Source: Brienomyrus brachyistius
Lineage: Eukaryota; Chordata; Actinopteri; Osteoglossiformes; Mormyridae
Assembly: GCF_023856365.1 (NCBI RefSeq)
Contig: NC_064548.1
Span: 1,802,501 to 1,866,500 of the forward strand
Direction: 5' to 3'
Length of the DNA stretch: 64,000 nt
The notes under the pieces were generated by a model. That model did no database searches and had not been told where the DNA came from. It worked only from the letters and a program-made list of their open reading frames with translations. Positions within the stretch are counted from its first letter, which is position 1; each line of letters starts with the position of its first letter. This document shows, one piece after another, positions 30,280 to 54,032 of this stretch. The position numbers were made by a program, and so were the translations under genes.

Positions 30280-31730
30280 ATCAAGGCCAAAATTATCGGC
30301 ACCCCTAGAATTTTTCCAGAAAATGCACCACTTCTCCCAGAAAATTGTTGCAATTAGAAATGTTTTGGTATACACGTTTATTCCCTTTATGTGCATTGGA
30401 TCAACACAAAGAAACAGAGAGAAAGGGCCTAATTTGATATAATTTCACACAGAACTCCAAAAATGGGCTGTACAAAATTACTGGCACCTTTTCAAAATTG
30501 TGGGTAAATCGTTTTATTTCAAGCATATGATGCTCATTTGAACACACCTGTGGCAAGAAACAGGTGCTGGCAATATAGCAATCACACTCAACCAATCAAA
30601 ACGGAGAAAGGTTGACAACCTTTCTGTTGTGTTTCTGTGTGTACCACACTAAGCATGGAGAATAGAAAGAAGAGCAGAGAATTGTCTGAGGACTTGAACA
30701 AATATTCTAATCTCCCTGGACTTGGACGGAAGAGAAAAATTGATAAAAGACTGCAAGGAAGGATAGTCCGAATGGTGGATAAACAGCCCCAATCAACTTC
30801 TAAACAATTTCAAGCTGTTCTGCACATTCAGAGTGCAACAAGGTCAGCTCGAACTATCTGTTGACCTGAATGATCTGAACGAAAAGAAACGCTATGGCAG
30901 GAGACCCAGGAGGACCCCAGTGCTGACACAGAAACATAAAAAAGCCAGACTGGAGTTTGTGAAAATGTACTTGAGGAAGCCAAAATCCTTCTGGGAAAGA
31001 GACCTAAACATGGGAAAACGGAATGAGGCCTACAAAGAAAGGAACACAGTACCTACAGTCAACATTGTGGAGGTTCTAAGATGTTTTGGGGATGTTTTGC
31101 TGCATGTGGCACTGGATGCCTTGACTGTGTGTAAGGCATCCTGAAATCTGAAGACTACCAAAAGATTTTGGGGTGCAATGTAGGGCCCAGTGTCAGAAAG
31201 CTGGGTCTGCGTCAGAGGTCATGGGTGTTCCAGCAGGATGATGACCCTAAACATACCTCTAAACGCACTCGGAAATGGTTGAAGACAAAGTGCTGGAGAG
31301 TTCTGAAGTGGTCAGCAATGAGTCTGGATTTAAATCCGATTTTAACACTTATGGAGAGATCTCAAAATTGCTGTTGGGAGAAGGCACCCTTCAAATCTGA
31401 GAGACCTTGAGCAGTTTGCAAAAGTTTAAAATTCCAGTTGAGAGGTGTAACAAGCTTGTTGATAGATATAGGAAGCCACTGATTTCAGTTATTTTTAATT
31501 TTTTCTAAAAGGCATGCAACCAAATATTTAGCTGAGGGTGCCAATTTTGTTCGGCCCAGTTTTTGAGTTTTGTGCGACATTCTCAAATTTGGCTTTTTCC
31601 CCTCTTTTTCTTGTTGTTCCAATGCACATAAAGGAAATAAACATGTGTATACCAAAACACTTGTAATAGTAGCAATGTTCTGGGAGAAATGGTGCATTTT
31701 CAGGAAAAATTCCATAATTTCGGCCATTAC
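30280..31730 (+). mobile_element. Fossil Tc1-like transposon
   Basis: Long imperfect inverted repeats lie at about 30283-30490 and 31530-31728; both contain TTTTGGTATACAC, TTTATGTGCATTGGA and GAAAATGCACCA blocks in opposite orientation. Between them the plus strand carries a broken Tc1 transposase: SRELSEDL at the start (about 30660), RRPRRTPVLTQKHKKARLEF near 30900, VFQQDDDPKHTSKRT near 31225 (the QDNDPKH box altered) and MSLDLNPI near 31320. The first catalytic region is largely missing and several frameshifts are present. Confidence 0.85.
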
Positions 31731-31848
31731 TAACTGTTTATACTAGCTTCTACATAATGTTAGGCCCTGGATTAGGCTGCATACTGACATCACTGTAAAG
31801 CCATGGGTGAACCTAAACATACCTGCAGGTCTGGCTACCTACGAGCTC

Positions 31849-33077
31849 TCAGTCTTCCTTTTTGCCATCGAGAAGCTCTTGTGTCTGTTGTGCGAGCTTC
31901 CTCCGTGCCTCTGCCCTCCGCTTCAGCTCAGCTTCTGCTCGCTTACTCTGGTACATCTTCACAGCTGCGAAGGCCAAACACAGCAGGAGGGTTTTGGCAG
32001 CCAGTATGTAGAAGAGCAGGGGCACGTTATCCAGAGCCTAGAGGACCAGTAGCGTCAGATCATGGAAAAGGGACCAATTCCAATTAGTCAACATTACTGC
32101 TGCGTATGTGATCCACTATTTTGAATACAACTCATGCATACAAAACCAAACAATTAAGCACCTAATCTGGCAGAATTGATGGCCAGAATTTGGCCAGAAA
32201 ATATTATTCCTGTGTAAGAACTAACAGCTGCAGCACTTGGTACAGTCAAGTGGTCACTGTCTTCTTCTGAAGTTGCACATTTCTCTCTCCTACCCTTCCC
32301 CCAACTATACAGCAGTCTATAACAGCTGCGGGGATTCCAGAACATCAAGCAGGGGCAATTGTAGAACTTGATCCTTAGGGGGGGGTTCAGCCCCCACTCT
32401 GGTTACCACTTTCAATCTAAAGAATAATATTTGCAATATGTAAAAATAAGTATGAAAATACTGGACAAATTCATAAAAGTATTCCGAGACAACATTTGAA
32501 AAATATAGGGTCGCTAAAGAGTCCCCCTCCCCCCCCAAAAAAATATGGCTTTGAAATCGTAGGTGGTTCTCATGTGCAAGATTTATGACTCTCATTAAAA
32601 TAAAGGATTAGGTGTGATATGCCTCTCTTAAAAAATAAAAACTTAAATCTGCGTGTATGCAAAGTAATCCATTAAAATGAACTACAATTAAATACACACA
32701 ATTGTGTAAAGTGAGTAAGTAAATAATATGGATGGGGGTTACAGTTCAGGGTGATACCAATTAGTTATTTCGGGGGTTTTCAACCTGGGGGCTGGAGAAC
32801 CGTTTCGTGATTTGACACAATATCCTCATTAACCGACGGGTTATACATCTTAAAACGTCTTTATATCCACGTGGGTGTACGGAAAGTGTACAGAATGAAT
32901 GAACTGGTTTAGTATACCAAAACAGGAATTGTGCAGCGTCCTCACATACACCGGCTGTGCTTTTCTTATGCGAAGCTTATTAGAACATGCAACACGCTAC
33001 AGTAAGAGAAAAGCTGCCGGGAAAATTAGTATTCATACTCAAAACCATCCGCCAGAACTCACCTTCCAGTTGACCAT
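31849..33077 (-). CDS. smim11: Small integral membrane protein 11
   Basis: Two coding exons: 33063-33077 (MVNWK, GT donor) and 31849-32037 (AG acceptor), giving 67 residues. The protein is a small single-pass membrane protein of unknown biochemical role. After MVNWK comes LDNVPLLFYILAAKTLLLC, the family signature, forming the membrane helix at about residues 7-30; then KMYQSKR and a charged Glu/Arg/Lys/Gln-rich predicted helix to the end (GKKED). Human SMIM11 begins MNWK with an intron after the Lys codon and continues with a VPLL(L/F)YILAAK segment, so gene structure and sequence both agree. The very short first coding exon is easy to miss. It lies opposite in strand to kcne1 and rcan1, as in human. 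The 1-kb intron holds no recognised element. Confidence 0.92.
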
Positions 33078-34914
33078 TCTCACAGTTTTCGCGTGACGAA
33101 ACTTGTTCTTAAAGAAAAACGATTATGGAAGCACAATAGTTCAACTACGTGGAGGGCGTAAATAACCCCATACCCAACTGCGTGGTGCTCCAACGACCAA
33201 TCAAAAACCTGTGCTCTGGGCGGTTCTTAAGGTTAAATGTCCAATCAGGATGTTGTAAGAGAACCAAGGACATGTTTATTTGCCGAAGCAGAATAGGATG
33301 GTGTTCAAAAAGGTATGGAAACTTGTGAGTGTTAATGTTCTTCGTTGTTTCGTTGGTTTGAGAAGCTTGTACAGATTTTAAGTGAATTCATTTTATTCCG
33401 CTACTTAACTGTTTTCTTGATAGGGATGCAACGGACAGTTCATCAGTTCGTCATCACCAAACATGTATGCAATCTGAATGGAACACACGGGCAGGTCTTG
33501 ATTTGCGTTGCAAAATTCTCTTTTCGCCTACCCCATCTTGCTCTCCATGAGCTAGCTTGGCAGCAAAAGGCTGCCATCCTTAGCGGTGGTCAGGGAGCTG
33601 GGGGTTAAGGGCTTTGCCCAAAGGCTTTGCTCCAGTGTTGGGCATAGTTTCTTTAACACATCCTAGCCACCGATTATCATCATATGCAGCCACGACATAA
33701 CATTTGATGCTTGCAAAGTCGAGTGATTCCCTAATTGTGCACTTACAGTTACACTGGATTTGCACACCTCACTCACCTCTGATGAATGCGGTGTATTTCT
33801 TAGCCATATTTATTAGCCATGTGGGCCTTTTCAATAGTATGGTAAGTACAGGTGTCTGCAATTATATTAAAGAAGCTTCCATTAAATTTCATTATAGCAT
33901 ATTTGTAACCTTAATTAATTTTATTATTTACACCTGTGCTTGTTATACTATTTCATGTCAGTTTGGCTGCCATTAAAAAGGCCCATTAGTGATATGAAAC
34001 CATGTGATGCTACCTTTACGTCAAGATATCTCAGTAATACCTTAAAAAAACAAAGACCAAATTTTCTGGAGATGTTCACGACATTGATAAATTTTGAAAT
34101 ATAGGTTTTTTTGTTATTGAATGGTTTTTCATAATATTTTAATTGGTTATTACATAGTAATTATTCATATGGGGATGGCATATTATTTGTTCAATATATT
34201 GAGCTGGACAATAGCTTTAAAACAATATAAGGACCACTACTACAGCTTACATTAAGATAAATATAGCCAGCCAAAGTCATACCCCCCCCCCCAAAAAAAA
34301 AAAAAAAGTCAACTTTGCTTAAATCTCCCTCAATATTGATTCCAAACACGGCCAATATCAGATTCCTGAGTTACTCATATGACCAAATCAGCATGCCAAG
34401 TTTTGTTAAAATCCATGACAACATTGAGGTCTGAAAGTGTGATGATTTGACATGGATTTTCCCCCTTCTCTGTCTCCTGCTTTTCAGTCCTAGTGTGTTT
34501 TTCACTTTCCCTGGACCCCCATGTAGGTTAATGGGTTGATCATGTGGCCCTCTGGTTGTCGGTGCCTAGGTCAGTCTTACCTGTTCTGTTTGTTTTCTGT
34601 TTTTTCTCTACTGTTTGTTATTAGTTATCATTACTTGATACCCTGTTTTGAGTTAGCGTGCTTGTGCTGATTTATTATGTTCTGCTTGTACTTGTTTCAG
34701 TCCTTTTCCTAACTTGATGTTTAAGTTCCCTCATCCAGTGCTTATTTATTGCACTTCATTCCACCTGTTGTCTCTTGCCCACCTTTGTTGTTTGGTTGTT
34801 TTTGATTATTCACACCTGCCCTTTGCTGAGTATCAGTGTATTTAAGCGCTTGCCTTTATTCTTTTCCGCAGTCAGTTATTTTGTATATTGTTCTGTGTTT
34901 GTTACTTTGTCTGA
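33078..34914. other. No gene recognised; LTR-like stretch at the right end
   Basis: Upstream of smim11 this should contain its promoter and 5' UTR, but no element can be pinned down. Around 33560-33640 there is a SINE-like fragment (GGGGTTAAGGGCTTTGCCC). Around 34520-34900 the wording (CACACCTG, GTATTTAAGCGC) resembles fish LTRs, without clear ends. Confidence 0.35.
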
Positions 34915-35312
34915 GGGTGTTCTATGAAAGTAGCTAAAGAAAGCTAGACTTTGCCAAAAAACTAGAGCCATCTCTAAACTTGGCCTCACGTCGTTCCACT
35001 ACCGCAGTTCAACTTTAACTAATCAAGGCTCATACAAGACAGACTTGCATAATCTCAATTTCAGCTCACACCCAAGATATTTAAGAAGCCCAAATGAATG
35101 GATGAATGATAGATCGATCAAATGAGTTGGAAAGCGTGTAAAACACGAGCGGTGTTTTTTTGGGGCTTTTTTCCCCCACTGCAGAACAAACGCTGCTGAT
35201 GGAGCTGTACGAAGAATACAAACATGTAATCGCCAAAAAGGGCAATACTGTGGCCATAAATACAGCCAGGGAGTTGGTTTGGCAAAGAATTGTAGACAAA
35301 CTAAATGCGTAA
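34915..35312 (+). mobile_element. Harbinger-type Myb-like domain relic
   Basis: From about 35180 to 35312 the plus strand reads AEQTLLMELYEEYKHVIAKK, then a short linker and VAINTARELVWQRIVDKLNA before a stop. This matches the N-terminal Myb/SANT-like (trihelix) DNA-binding domain encoded by PIF/Harbinger transposons and by host genes derived from them. The sequence before it (34915-35080) resembles the ends of fish Harbinger elements. There is no transposase and no clear right terminus, so this is a fragment. Confidence 0.5.
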
Positions 35313-35334
35313 CTTATGTAAATGTTACAAGTGC

Positions 35335-35560
35335 CTAGTAGAGTGACACGGTGGTACCTTGATTTATACTCTCGCCTTATAGCGGAAAAGTTCCTAGTTC
35401 AATCCCCATAGCCAAAAAGCAATATTCTGGGTTGTTCACGTGTCGTTCTTACTGTATAATGTTATTCTATATTATTTGATCTTTGTAAAATACTTTCAAT
35501 CACATGCGTGTGAAATGTTCTGCACAAATAACCGTATCTTGTCTTTGCTTTTACTAATAA
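35335..35560 (+). repeat. Possible tRNA-derived SINE
   Basis: A GACACGGTGGTACCTTG-type head, a B-box-like AGTTCAATCCCC near 35398 and a TTGTAAAATACTTTCAATCAC body resemble a retroposon with a tRNA-related head. No target duplication was found, so confidence is limited. Confidence 0.4.
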
Positions 35561-35899
35561 ACTTTCAAAGTAGATTGTGACTAAACAAAATTGAAAAATA
35601 TCTTCCTGTTCATATTATTTTAAAGGGTTTTTTTCAATTTCAGTCATTGCATCTCATGTTTCACCTTTGTAATATGGGTACGCTTTTATTTTAATTATGT
35701 TGGAATTATTTGTAATGTTGAGATGTGATTTTTATAGGTTTTATTATATTTATTACATGACATGAGTAGTGAGAGCATGGAATTTCCTCCAATGGAACGA
35801 TCTTTACCAATGATTTCCAGTTTTGGGTTGTTTCAACAACAACAAGTGCGGTATACAGAACAGCTTTTCTTTATGTTCTTTTCCTGAAACATGAGGGGA

Positions 35900-36660
35900 T
35901 GTTACCATTACCCTTTTGTAATGGGGGTATCTTTTGGATATAACCAAGTTTTTAAGGGGCATTATTGCATGTTAAAGTTGATATTTTAGTCTGTTGTAGG
36001 TTTTATGAATAAAATTGTATTTTGGAATGGTATCTTTTAGAACTGTTAACATGGGATGTTTTGTATTGAGAGTGTTAATTGTTTGTTGATTTAATTTCTC
36101 CAGGGGGAGGGACTGAAGTTTATATAAGCTCTTTGGAGGCCTTTACTTGAGACAGAAGTGTGCTAATTGGTGTGGTTGTTATTGATGCAGGGTTTAATAT
36201 AGCCTGCTTTGTGTGATCATTTTTGTTTTTATTTTTATTAATATGTATTTTTGCACTTTTTCTGGAGATCAGAATAAAGGTTTGTCTCAGTATTGGATCC
36301 CACTTGCTCCCTCTGGCTTTTTTGAGCCTCCAGCTACTCGGCCATTCTTAACATTTGGTGTCAAAAGAAAATATCTGAGTAATTCTGGAAACCAGAGGAA
36401 GAGGTTAAGATGGAGCTGTGGGAGGCCAATTGGAGGATATTCCAGAGCAGATAAGGCCCAAGTCAACAGGTGAATCTGCAGTTATCCAGCTTGCAAGAAT
36501 ATTTGAGAGTTTTATGAACTTCCAGACGGTATGAGATGAGAGGATGGAGAAGGAGTCTGCTATTCCTAACACATACCCTCAGATGAAATTCATTGCCAAA
36601 GGAGGTTTATTCATAGGTGAGGTCTACAGCCAGACCATTTTGGGGGGACTAAACAGGCCC
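35900..36660 (+). mobile_element. LTR and leader of an LTR retrotransposon
   Basis: The likely LTR runs from TGTTACC (35900) to TTAACA (36353). It contains a TATA-like TTATATAAGC near 36119, an AATAAAGG polyadenylation signal near 36273 and the end CTCGGCCATTCTTAACA. Immediately after it TTTGGTGTCAAAAG looks like a tRNA primer-binding site. Downstream to about 36660 is a leader and a broken gag-like start. No pol or second LTR is visible, so the copy is truncated. The left edge is inferred from the TGTTA/TAACA pairing. Confidence 0.6.
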
Positions 36661-36789
36661 CAATATGAGAAAATATTCCAAGGTGAAATCTGCTTGCTAT
36701 AGTCAAGGTTAGAATGTCAGAAATACAGTTAAACAAATTCACTAAGATTTCAAACTATACTTTAGTGTCTGGTTTCATTAGAAAGCTAT

Positions 36790-36895
36790 ACAACTTGGGG
36801 AGAACATGCAAACTCCACACACAGTGCAGGGGGGGAGGTTCAAACCTACAGCCCTGGAAGTGTGTGTTACAAATGGCATCATCATGCCACCTTTT
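36790..36895 (-). repeat. Fragment of the tRNA-derived SINE
   Basis: GGGGAGAACATGCAAACTCC and the following GGTTCAAACC-like and CATCATGCCACC segments are the head and body of the SINE seen complete at 41294-41652, on the minus strand. Confidence 0.55.
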
Positions 36896-37009
36896 ATTTG
36901 TTCTGGTGCCAATACTATGAAATTGACACCTAGTTAAGCATCCAGTAGTTAAATCTGGAGGAAATGGTAGAAGAAGAGAATTATGGTTGTACAAAGGGAG
37001 CACAGACTC

Positions 37010-37240
37010 AAGAAATGTGGTCAGGACGCCTCCCTGGTGAAGTGTTTCAGGCCCTGTGGAACACCCAGGACATGCAGGAGAGACTATCTTTTGGCTGGCC
37101 TGGGAACGCTTCGGGATCCCCCCCGGAGGTGTTGGATGAAGTGGCCAGGGATTGGGTAAGTCTGGATTTCCCTGCTTAGATGGCTGCCCCCACGACCCAA
37201 CCCAGAAAAGTGATAGGAGATGGATGGATGGATGGATCAT
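37010..37240 (+). mobile_element. 3' end of a Rex3/RTE-like LINE
   Basis: Plus-strand translation gives GRLPGEVFQALWNTQDMQ, PGNASGSPPEVLDEVARDW and a stop, followed by the short 3' UTR with CCCCCACGACCCAACCC and (GGAT)n near 37219-37240. This is the last part of the same LINE family as at 25012-27348 and 56470-59455, truncated at the 5' side. Confidence 0.75.
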
Positions 37241-37779
37241 AGCGGAAAGGCAGGCAATAATGACCCAGCATACATGCACATGCTGCTTAGCAGTAGGTCA
37301 CTAAAGATAAGTATAGCAATATACTAAGTAAATTCGTGGCACATGAAACTCAACCATGGAGAAACTGGTACTGTCCCACCATAGTTGTTGGAATGCAGCT
37401 GTTTACCGTCAAGGCTCTGTGAATCGGTAGTGTGAGGCTATGATCATAGTCTATGCTGGCACTTTGCACCGCTAGTTTATTGGTACCCAGTAGCTAGATA
37501 ATAGGTTATGTGTGCATCAGATAAGTGCCAAGATCAAACTCCACTTATGCGTCCCAAGCAATGAAAGTGGCTTCGGCCCTGATAAGATTTTTGTTTCTTA
37601 ATGATGCTGCAATAATCATCTTTCACTGCTGTTGGTAGATGGGGAGATTTTTCTGTCTGCAGGGTATTCATTCAGAATAACATACTTGTCATCAAATTTT
37701 ATGTAAGTTAGGATATGCAGTGCTGTCGTAGAGGTTTTTAAACAAGAATTAAAAAATAAATGTGTCTGGTGAAAAATAT

Positions 37780-37794
37780 TTTATTTACTTTATT
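37780..37794 (-). terminator. Candidate poly(A) signals of atp1a1
   Basis: Two minus-strand AATAAA hexamers lie at 37780-37785 and 37789-37794, about 420 bases after the atp1a1 stop codon at 38207. They are the first strong candidates downstream of the gene and would give a short 3' UTR. No transcript evidence is available. Confidence 0.45.
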
Positions 37795-38206
37795 TGGCTA
37801 AATTGAATACTTAGTTTAAACATTGGGCTGTACGCTAGGATGAAATTAAGCCTCTGTCCCTTAAACATGATCATATCAATTAGCTGGGTGCTGATTCTTT
37901 GGACTAAATGGAAACAAATCTTACCATTTGGACAGCACCAAGCACAATCAATAATTCACAGAAATGGTATTTAATAAGATGCTGCATGGAAACAGTTATG
38001 TTACTAGTAACATCTCAAAACTACACCATGATTTAGTCCTTTCAAACTTCTGTAGAGAAGAAGAATGAGGAGTTCTGTTCAATAATTGTTTTTCTTATAT
38101 ATAAACGCATCCAGAATATTTATGATAAGTGCAAGATGACTTCAAGGGAAACAGATCCGTTGCAGATCCCAAACTGAACTGTTGATCCGGACAGGACACT
38201 GTTTGC

Positions 38207-49886
<11,680 letters not shown>

Positions 49887-50038
49887 CTTTACGGTCCTGA
49901 TGTATCAGTCAGAGATTTGAACACTCAAAAATAATGCCAGACGTGCTTCAGAGCTGTAAGACTGTACTAAAAAAGCTCCTTCTGCGCCATCTGCAGCACA
50001 CTCTGAGTGACATAGGTCATCCCAGAAAGCCAGAGATG

Positions 50039-50089
50039 CTTATATACCCTCCCAGTGCAATCCTTGGAGGGGGTGCAGAAGGGCGGGGC
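50039..50089 (-). promoter_or_regulatory. Core promoter of atp1a1
   Basis: On the minus strand a TATA box TATATAAG lies at 50046-50039, about 150 bases upstream of the start codon at 49886, and a GC box (GGGCGGGGC on the plus strand) lies at 50081-50089, about 35 bases further upstream. Spacing fits a TATA promoter with transcription starting near 50010-50015 and an unspliced 5' UTR of about 125 bases that runs into the short first coding exon. Confidence 0.65.
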
Positions 50090-53000
50090 TTGGGGATAAC
50101 CTTCAGCTTTCATCTTTCAACTTTCATCTCCCATCTAGGTTAATAAAGTCAGTTGTTTCATTATTGCAGTCCCTCAATACAGGAGACAGGAAGCTGGACC
50201 ACAGATGGCCCGTTGTACCAGATAAGGCTGAATCAGTCAAAAATAGGATATGATCTGAAATCCACATAAACATGACATTTTGTATATATAGTTGTGAATA
50301 CATGCATGTGAATATTCCATTAAATATTCCATTAAACACATGACATTTTAAAAACAAACTTAAACTTATTATATGTTTTTTATACCCCTACCTAGAGTCA
50401 ACACATAGCAATATTTTTGATAATAAAGCAATCTGGGATTTTCCAAGTTTTCTTTCAAGGTCAAATATTGTGAAAGTCAATTCTTTTTTGTAAGCTTTTC
50501 TTTAACTAACTTTAGAGATAACATAACTAAAGACAAGACTAAAACTAATTAACAAAGGTTACTTTATTTTGCATATATGTGCACAACAAAAGAAAAACTT
50601 GTTTCATGCAGTGGTCATGAGCTATTTTCTTTTATAATTTTACAAGAAGCTAAATCTTGAAACAAATGAAACACAAAGACAAGAAAAGGTTATAGTCTGA
50701 AATAGCTAAAATGGCATTCTCAGTAAACATGGATTAAATCACTTCTCTGTCATAGAGAAAGAAATCAGTCTTTTAACACTCTTTCATTTGTTTGATAGGC
50801 CATTCTTATTAAAAATCTTTTATAAAAGCAGGGCTTTGTTTCAATCAGCCAATGTAAGATAGTAACAGTATGATAAAGGAGTGAAATTGGAAGGTGTATT
50901 TATTTCCCTCAAGTTAAGCTTTTCGTCAGGCAAATTCGTCAGGAAATATGAACATATTATGCAAAATATCTATGGTGACCTTTGAAGTAGTATTAATTGT
51001 CAATCATTTATGTTGAACAATCTCTCTAAATAGTTAAGCTGAGTATTGTTACTGGATATTCTCAGACTTGCGGGGATACAAATATATGTCTTTTAGCAAG
51101 ACAACCCTTAATAAATTTAAGAATTGCTTAATCTAATTTGATTATGTAAAAAGCCTCCTTAAGCGAGGATTGTATATCTATTTGCATTACACCTTGCATA
51201 TTTAACTCCTTATGATCTGAGTTCCCGCAGACACAATGACTAGTGCACAGAAAGCAGAAAAACCAACCTGTCTGATATATAATACCCCGAGATACTATTC
51301 TGTATGTTTGGTAAAGAACTTATTGCAAATTTCCATTAACCAGCAAAAGTGTTATAGAAAATCTACAGCAGAGAGTGATGGAATGGTGCTGAGGGATGTA
51401 ATTGGCTGTATAGGTGAAATCTGGAGGGCAATTAAGTCAGTGGGACTTGATGATATGATGCAGGCTGCACTCCTGTTGTTATGCACTACAGCACTCATGT
51501 GGTTAGAGCATATTTTAATGATTAAAATCTAAACAAGCAATAGATGGTGAGATAATCTGACCAGTTGTTCTTTTTTTTTTAGTTTTACTGCAGTAGCACA
51601 ACAAGGGTAGTTTGGTCAGGGCTACCACAGCAGTGCTATTCACGAGTGGTGTATTATCCTCTATTTCCCAAAGCTCTAAACTTAGGAATCCAGCCCCTCT
51701 TGAAAAAGCACACATTCACCTGGTCTTAGTATTTCCCTTTCTGAAACATGAGCTGAGCATGACTAAGAGAATACAAATGTCTGTTTCTGGTAGTAGTGGC
51801 TAAATGAGAAACAGGACATATGACAGCCTTGGGTCGGCAGCAGGACCCTGAGTAGGGAAGCTGACAACAAGGACAAATAAAGTGTATTCAGTAACAGCTG
51901 TGATGAAGTTGCTTAACGTCAAGCTTGATTACATTCTCATTTTAGGGCTCAAAAGCAAATTTCTTTAATCATTTTATTTCAGCAGTTGAGAATCAAAGAA
52001 TTCCTTATTACCTTCAGCTTAACAGCTGGGTTCTGTCTGGGCATTTCCCCATGAAGGCATGCAGAAAGTGTGTGTGAAATACATGCAGGGTGTATATGAA
52101 GGAGAGCTTTGATATCACGGGACTTTGGCCTGTGAAAATGGGAGCTTTCCAGTGCTCCCTGCCTACTTTCTGCTTTGGTTTGGCCTCCATGTGTTTGTTT
52201 TGAAAATAGCACATTGTTGTCGAATATCAGTGCTGGCGCCTATCGCACCTGCATGGGTCACATGAGCGCACGGCCAGCCCTGCATGCTGGCTCTGACCTT
52301 CCCACAGTCATGCTTTAACCCATTCACCTCCGCTGTGCAGATGGGTAAAAAGTCATTCATTTTGTAGTTAAGTACGTATTAATAAGCGTTACTTTATCAC
52401 GGCTCTGGGTATTAATATCATATTTTAATAAATAATGATCTTTTAAGCAATGTAAGCAATGTAAAGCATGCGTTAAGATGTAAGACATGTATTATGTACT
52501 TTCTATAGTATATACATATAGTTAAGTACACATTAAACTGGTAAGAACACAGTAGTGTGCCATACTTTTTCTAACCTTAGCTTCAGCTGGTTAACTCTAA
52601 TGTGTGGACTTAGGGTCACATAAGCTTGATATGGAGGTTGATTTTATCTTTGTTTTGAAATGTACCATGTGTTTAAACTATACTTCTTGAAATATGATAC
52701 TATATAAAAACTCGGCAAACTATAGGCGATGAGGGAATTGAATACTGTAGTTAAATCTGAGTTGGAGGTGGCTGAACAGAAGTGGGTGGCCATGCTACCA
52801 CTATTTTATGTTAGGAACACTTAACAGACTGCATGGGGGTAAACAGCGGCCAGGCTTAGCTGACTGTGAAATTGCTGTTTTCTCTCATTTACAGAGGCTT
52901 TGCCTCACTTTTTACCCAGAAGAGTAACCCACTGAGCATTTGTTTACAGTCAATTAATAAAGATAAGAACAAAGTTGAGTGTAAATGTAACCAATGTTTA

Positions 53001-53804
53001 AGAGGAGCCTTAAAGCACACTTTATGCTATCTCCTGGTTGTCCGTCCTGCAGACTCACCTTTTCCATTGATTAGTACTGTGCCCCCACACCTCCCCGCTT
53101 GGGGATCTGCACCCTGCTCTGTCTGCAGGGTTTGCATCTACCTGTAATAGCTTCGTAATCATTTAACTACTGGTTATGTATAATAAATGCTCCTCTGTCA
53201 TCCAGACCCGTTTCATAATCTTCCTGTTTTTGCTCTCTCACTTTCTTTATTCTGCATTTAGAGTTTTTTTAAATGTCCTTCACCAACTGAAGTATTACAA
53301 GGAATGAAGAAGAGTACCATACAGGGAGTAGTTTGTATCACCTCTGAGTGTTTACACTGTGCTTACTGTAGTAATAATAATAATCAAATTCCATATTGCA
53401 GCTACATGCCCTATACTTAAGAGACTTTTAATAAGGCTGCTGGAATCACTACATTGTTTCTTTCAGTAACCACATATTTACATGCTTCTTGAAACTGCTT
53501 TGCATGACATACAGGGAAATGCATTGCTATTCCAGTTATGCTACCTTAGTTTTAAATGATTACTGAAACCATATGAATTATGCATTGAGAAAAGGCTGAC
53601 TTTTTAGAGTAATGTGGGGCTCATCTGAGCTGAACACATTTGTTTTATTTTACAAAGTTAGCCCTAGTCACAAAATTTCAAAGCTGTCCTTGCCTTATCA
53701 AAGAAGCTGTGAATGTCGAAAGTTGAATTGAAAGACTTTTTGAAAAAATTTGTTAAATTAATTAACATTTCAAATGGCTGTATTTTCAAAACTATGAGAT
53801 ACTT
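50090..53804. other. No gene recognised
   Basis: About 3.7 kb of intergenic sequence upstream of atp1a1. Open frames such as 51236-51532 show no family resemblance. No bounded transposon was seen. A second copy of the pump gene was looked for and not found. Confidence 0.45.
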
Positions 53805-54032
53805 ATTTAGTGATTAATTGTCATTGTTGACACACCACAGCACACAGTGCACAACAACGAAATGTGTTCTTTGCATTTAACCCATACAGTGTGTGCCAAT
53901 GTGCCATAGCAGGGGGCAACTAATTCAGTGCCTTGCTCAGGGTACCACAGAGGAGTCTTGCGGGTCAGGGATTTGAACCTGCAATATTTCAATTACGAGT
54001 GCGCTTCCCTAACCATTAAGCCACCACTGCCC
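53805..54032 (-). mobile_element. Full-length tRNA-derived SINE (second family)
   Basis: On the minus strand the head is GGGCAGTGGTGGCTTAATGG followed by a B-box-like GGTTCAAATCC, then CCTGAGCAAGGCACTGAATT and CCCCCTGCTATGG blocks, and the end AACACATTTCGTTGTTGTGC and GGTGTGTCAACAATGACAA. It is the intact version of the SINE that a LINE splits at 28825-29885. No target duplication could be fixed. Confidence 0.75.

Noticed and set aside
33078..38206. A kcne2 gene expected near smim11 from human gene order
   Set aside because: No single-exon KCNE-type frame with the conserved membrane-proximal motif was found.
51236..51532. A 98-codon plus-strand frame upstream of atp1a1
   Set aside because: No family resemblance, no splice or promoter context, and a length reachable by chance in this much sequence.
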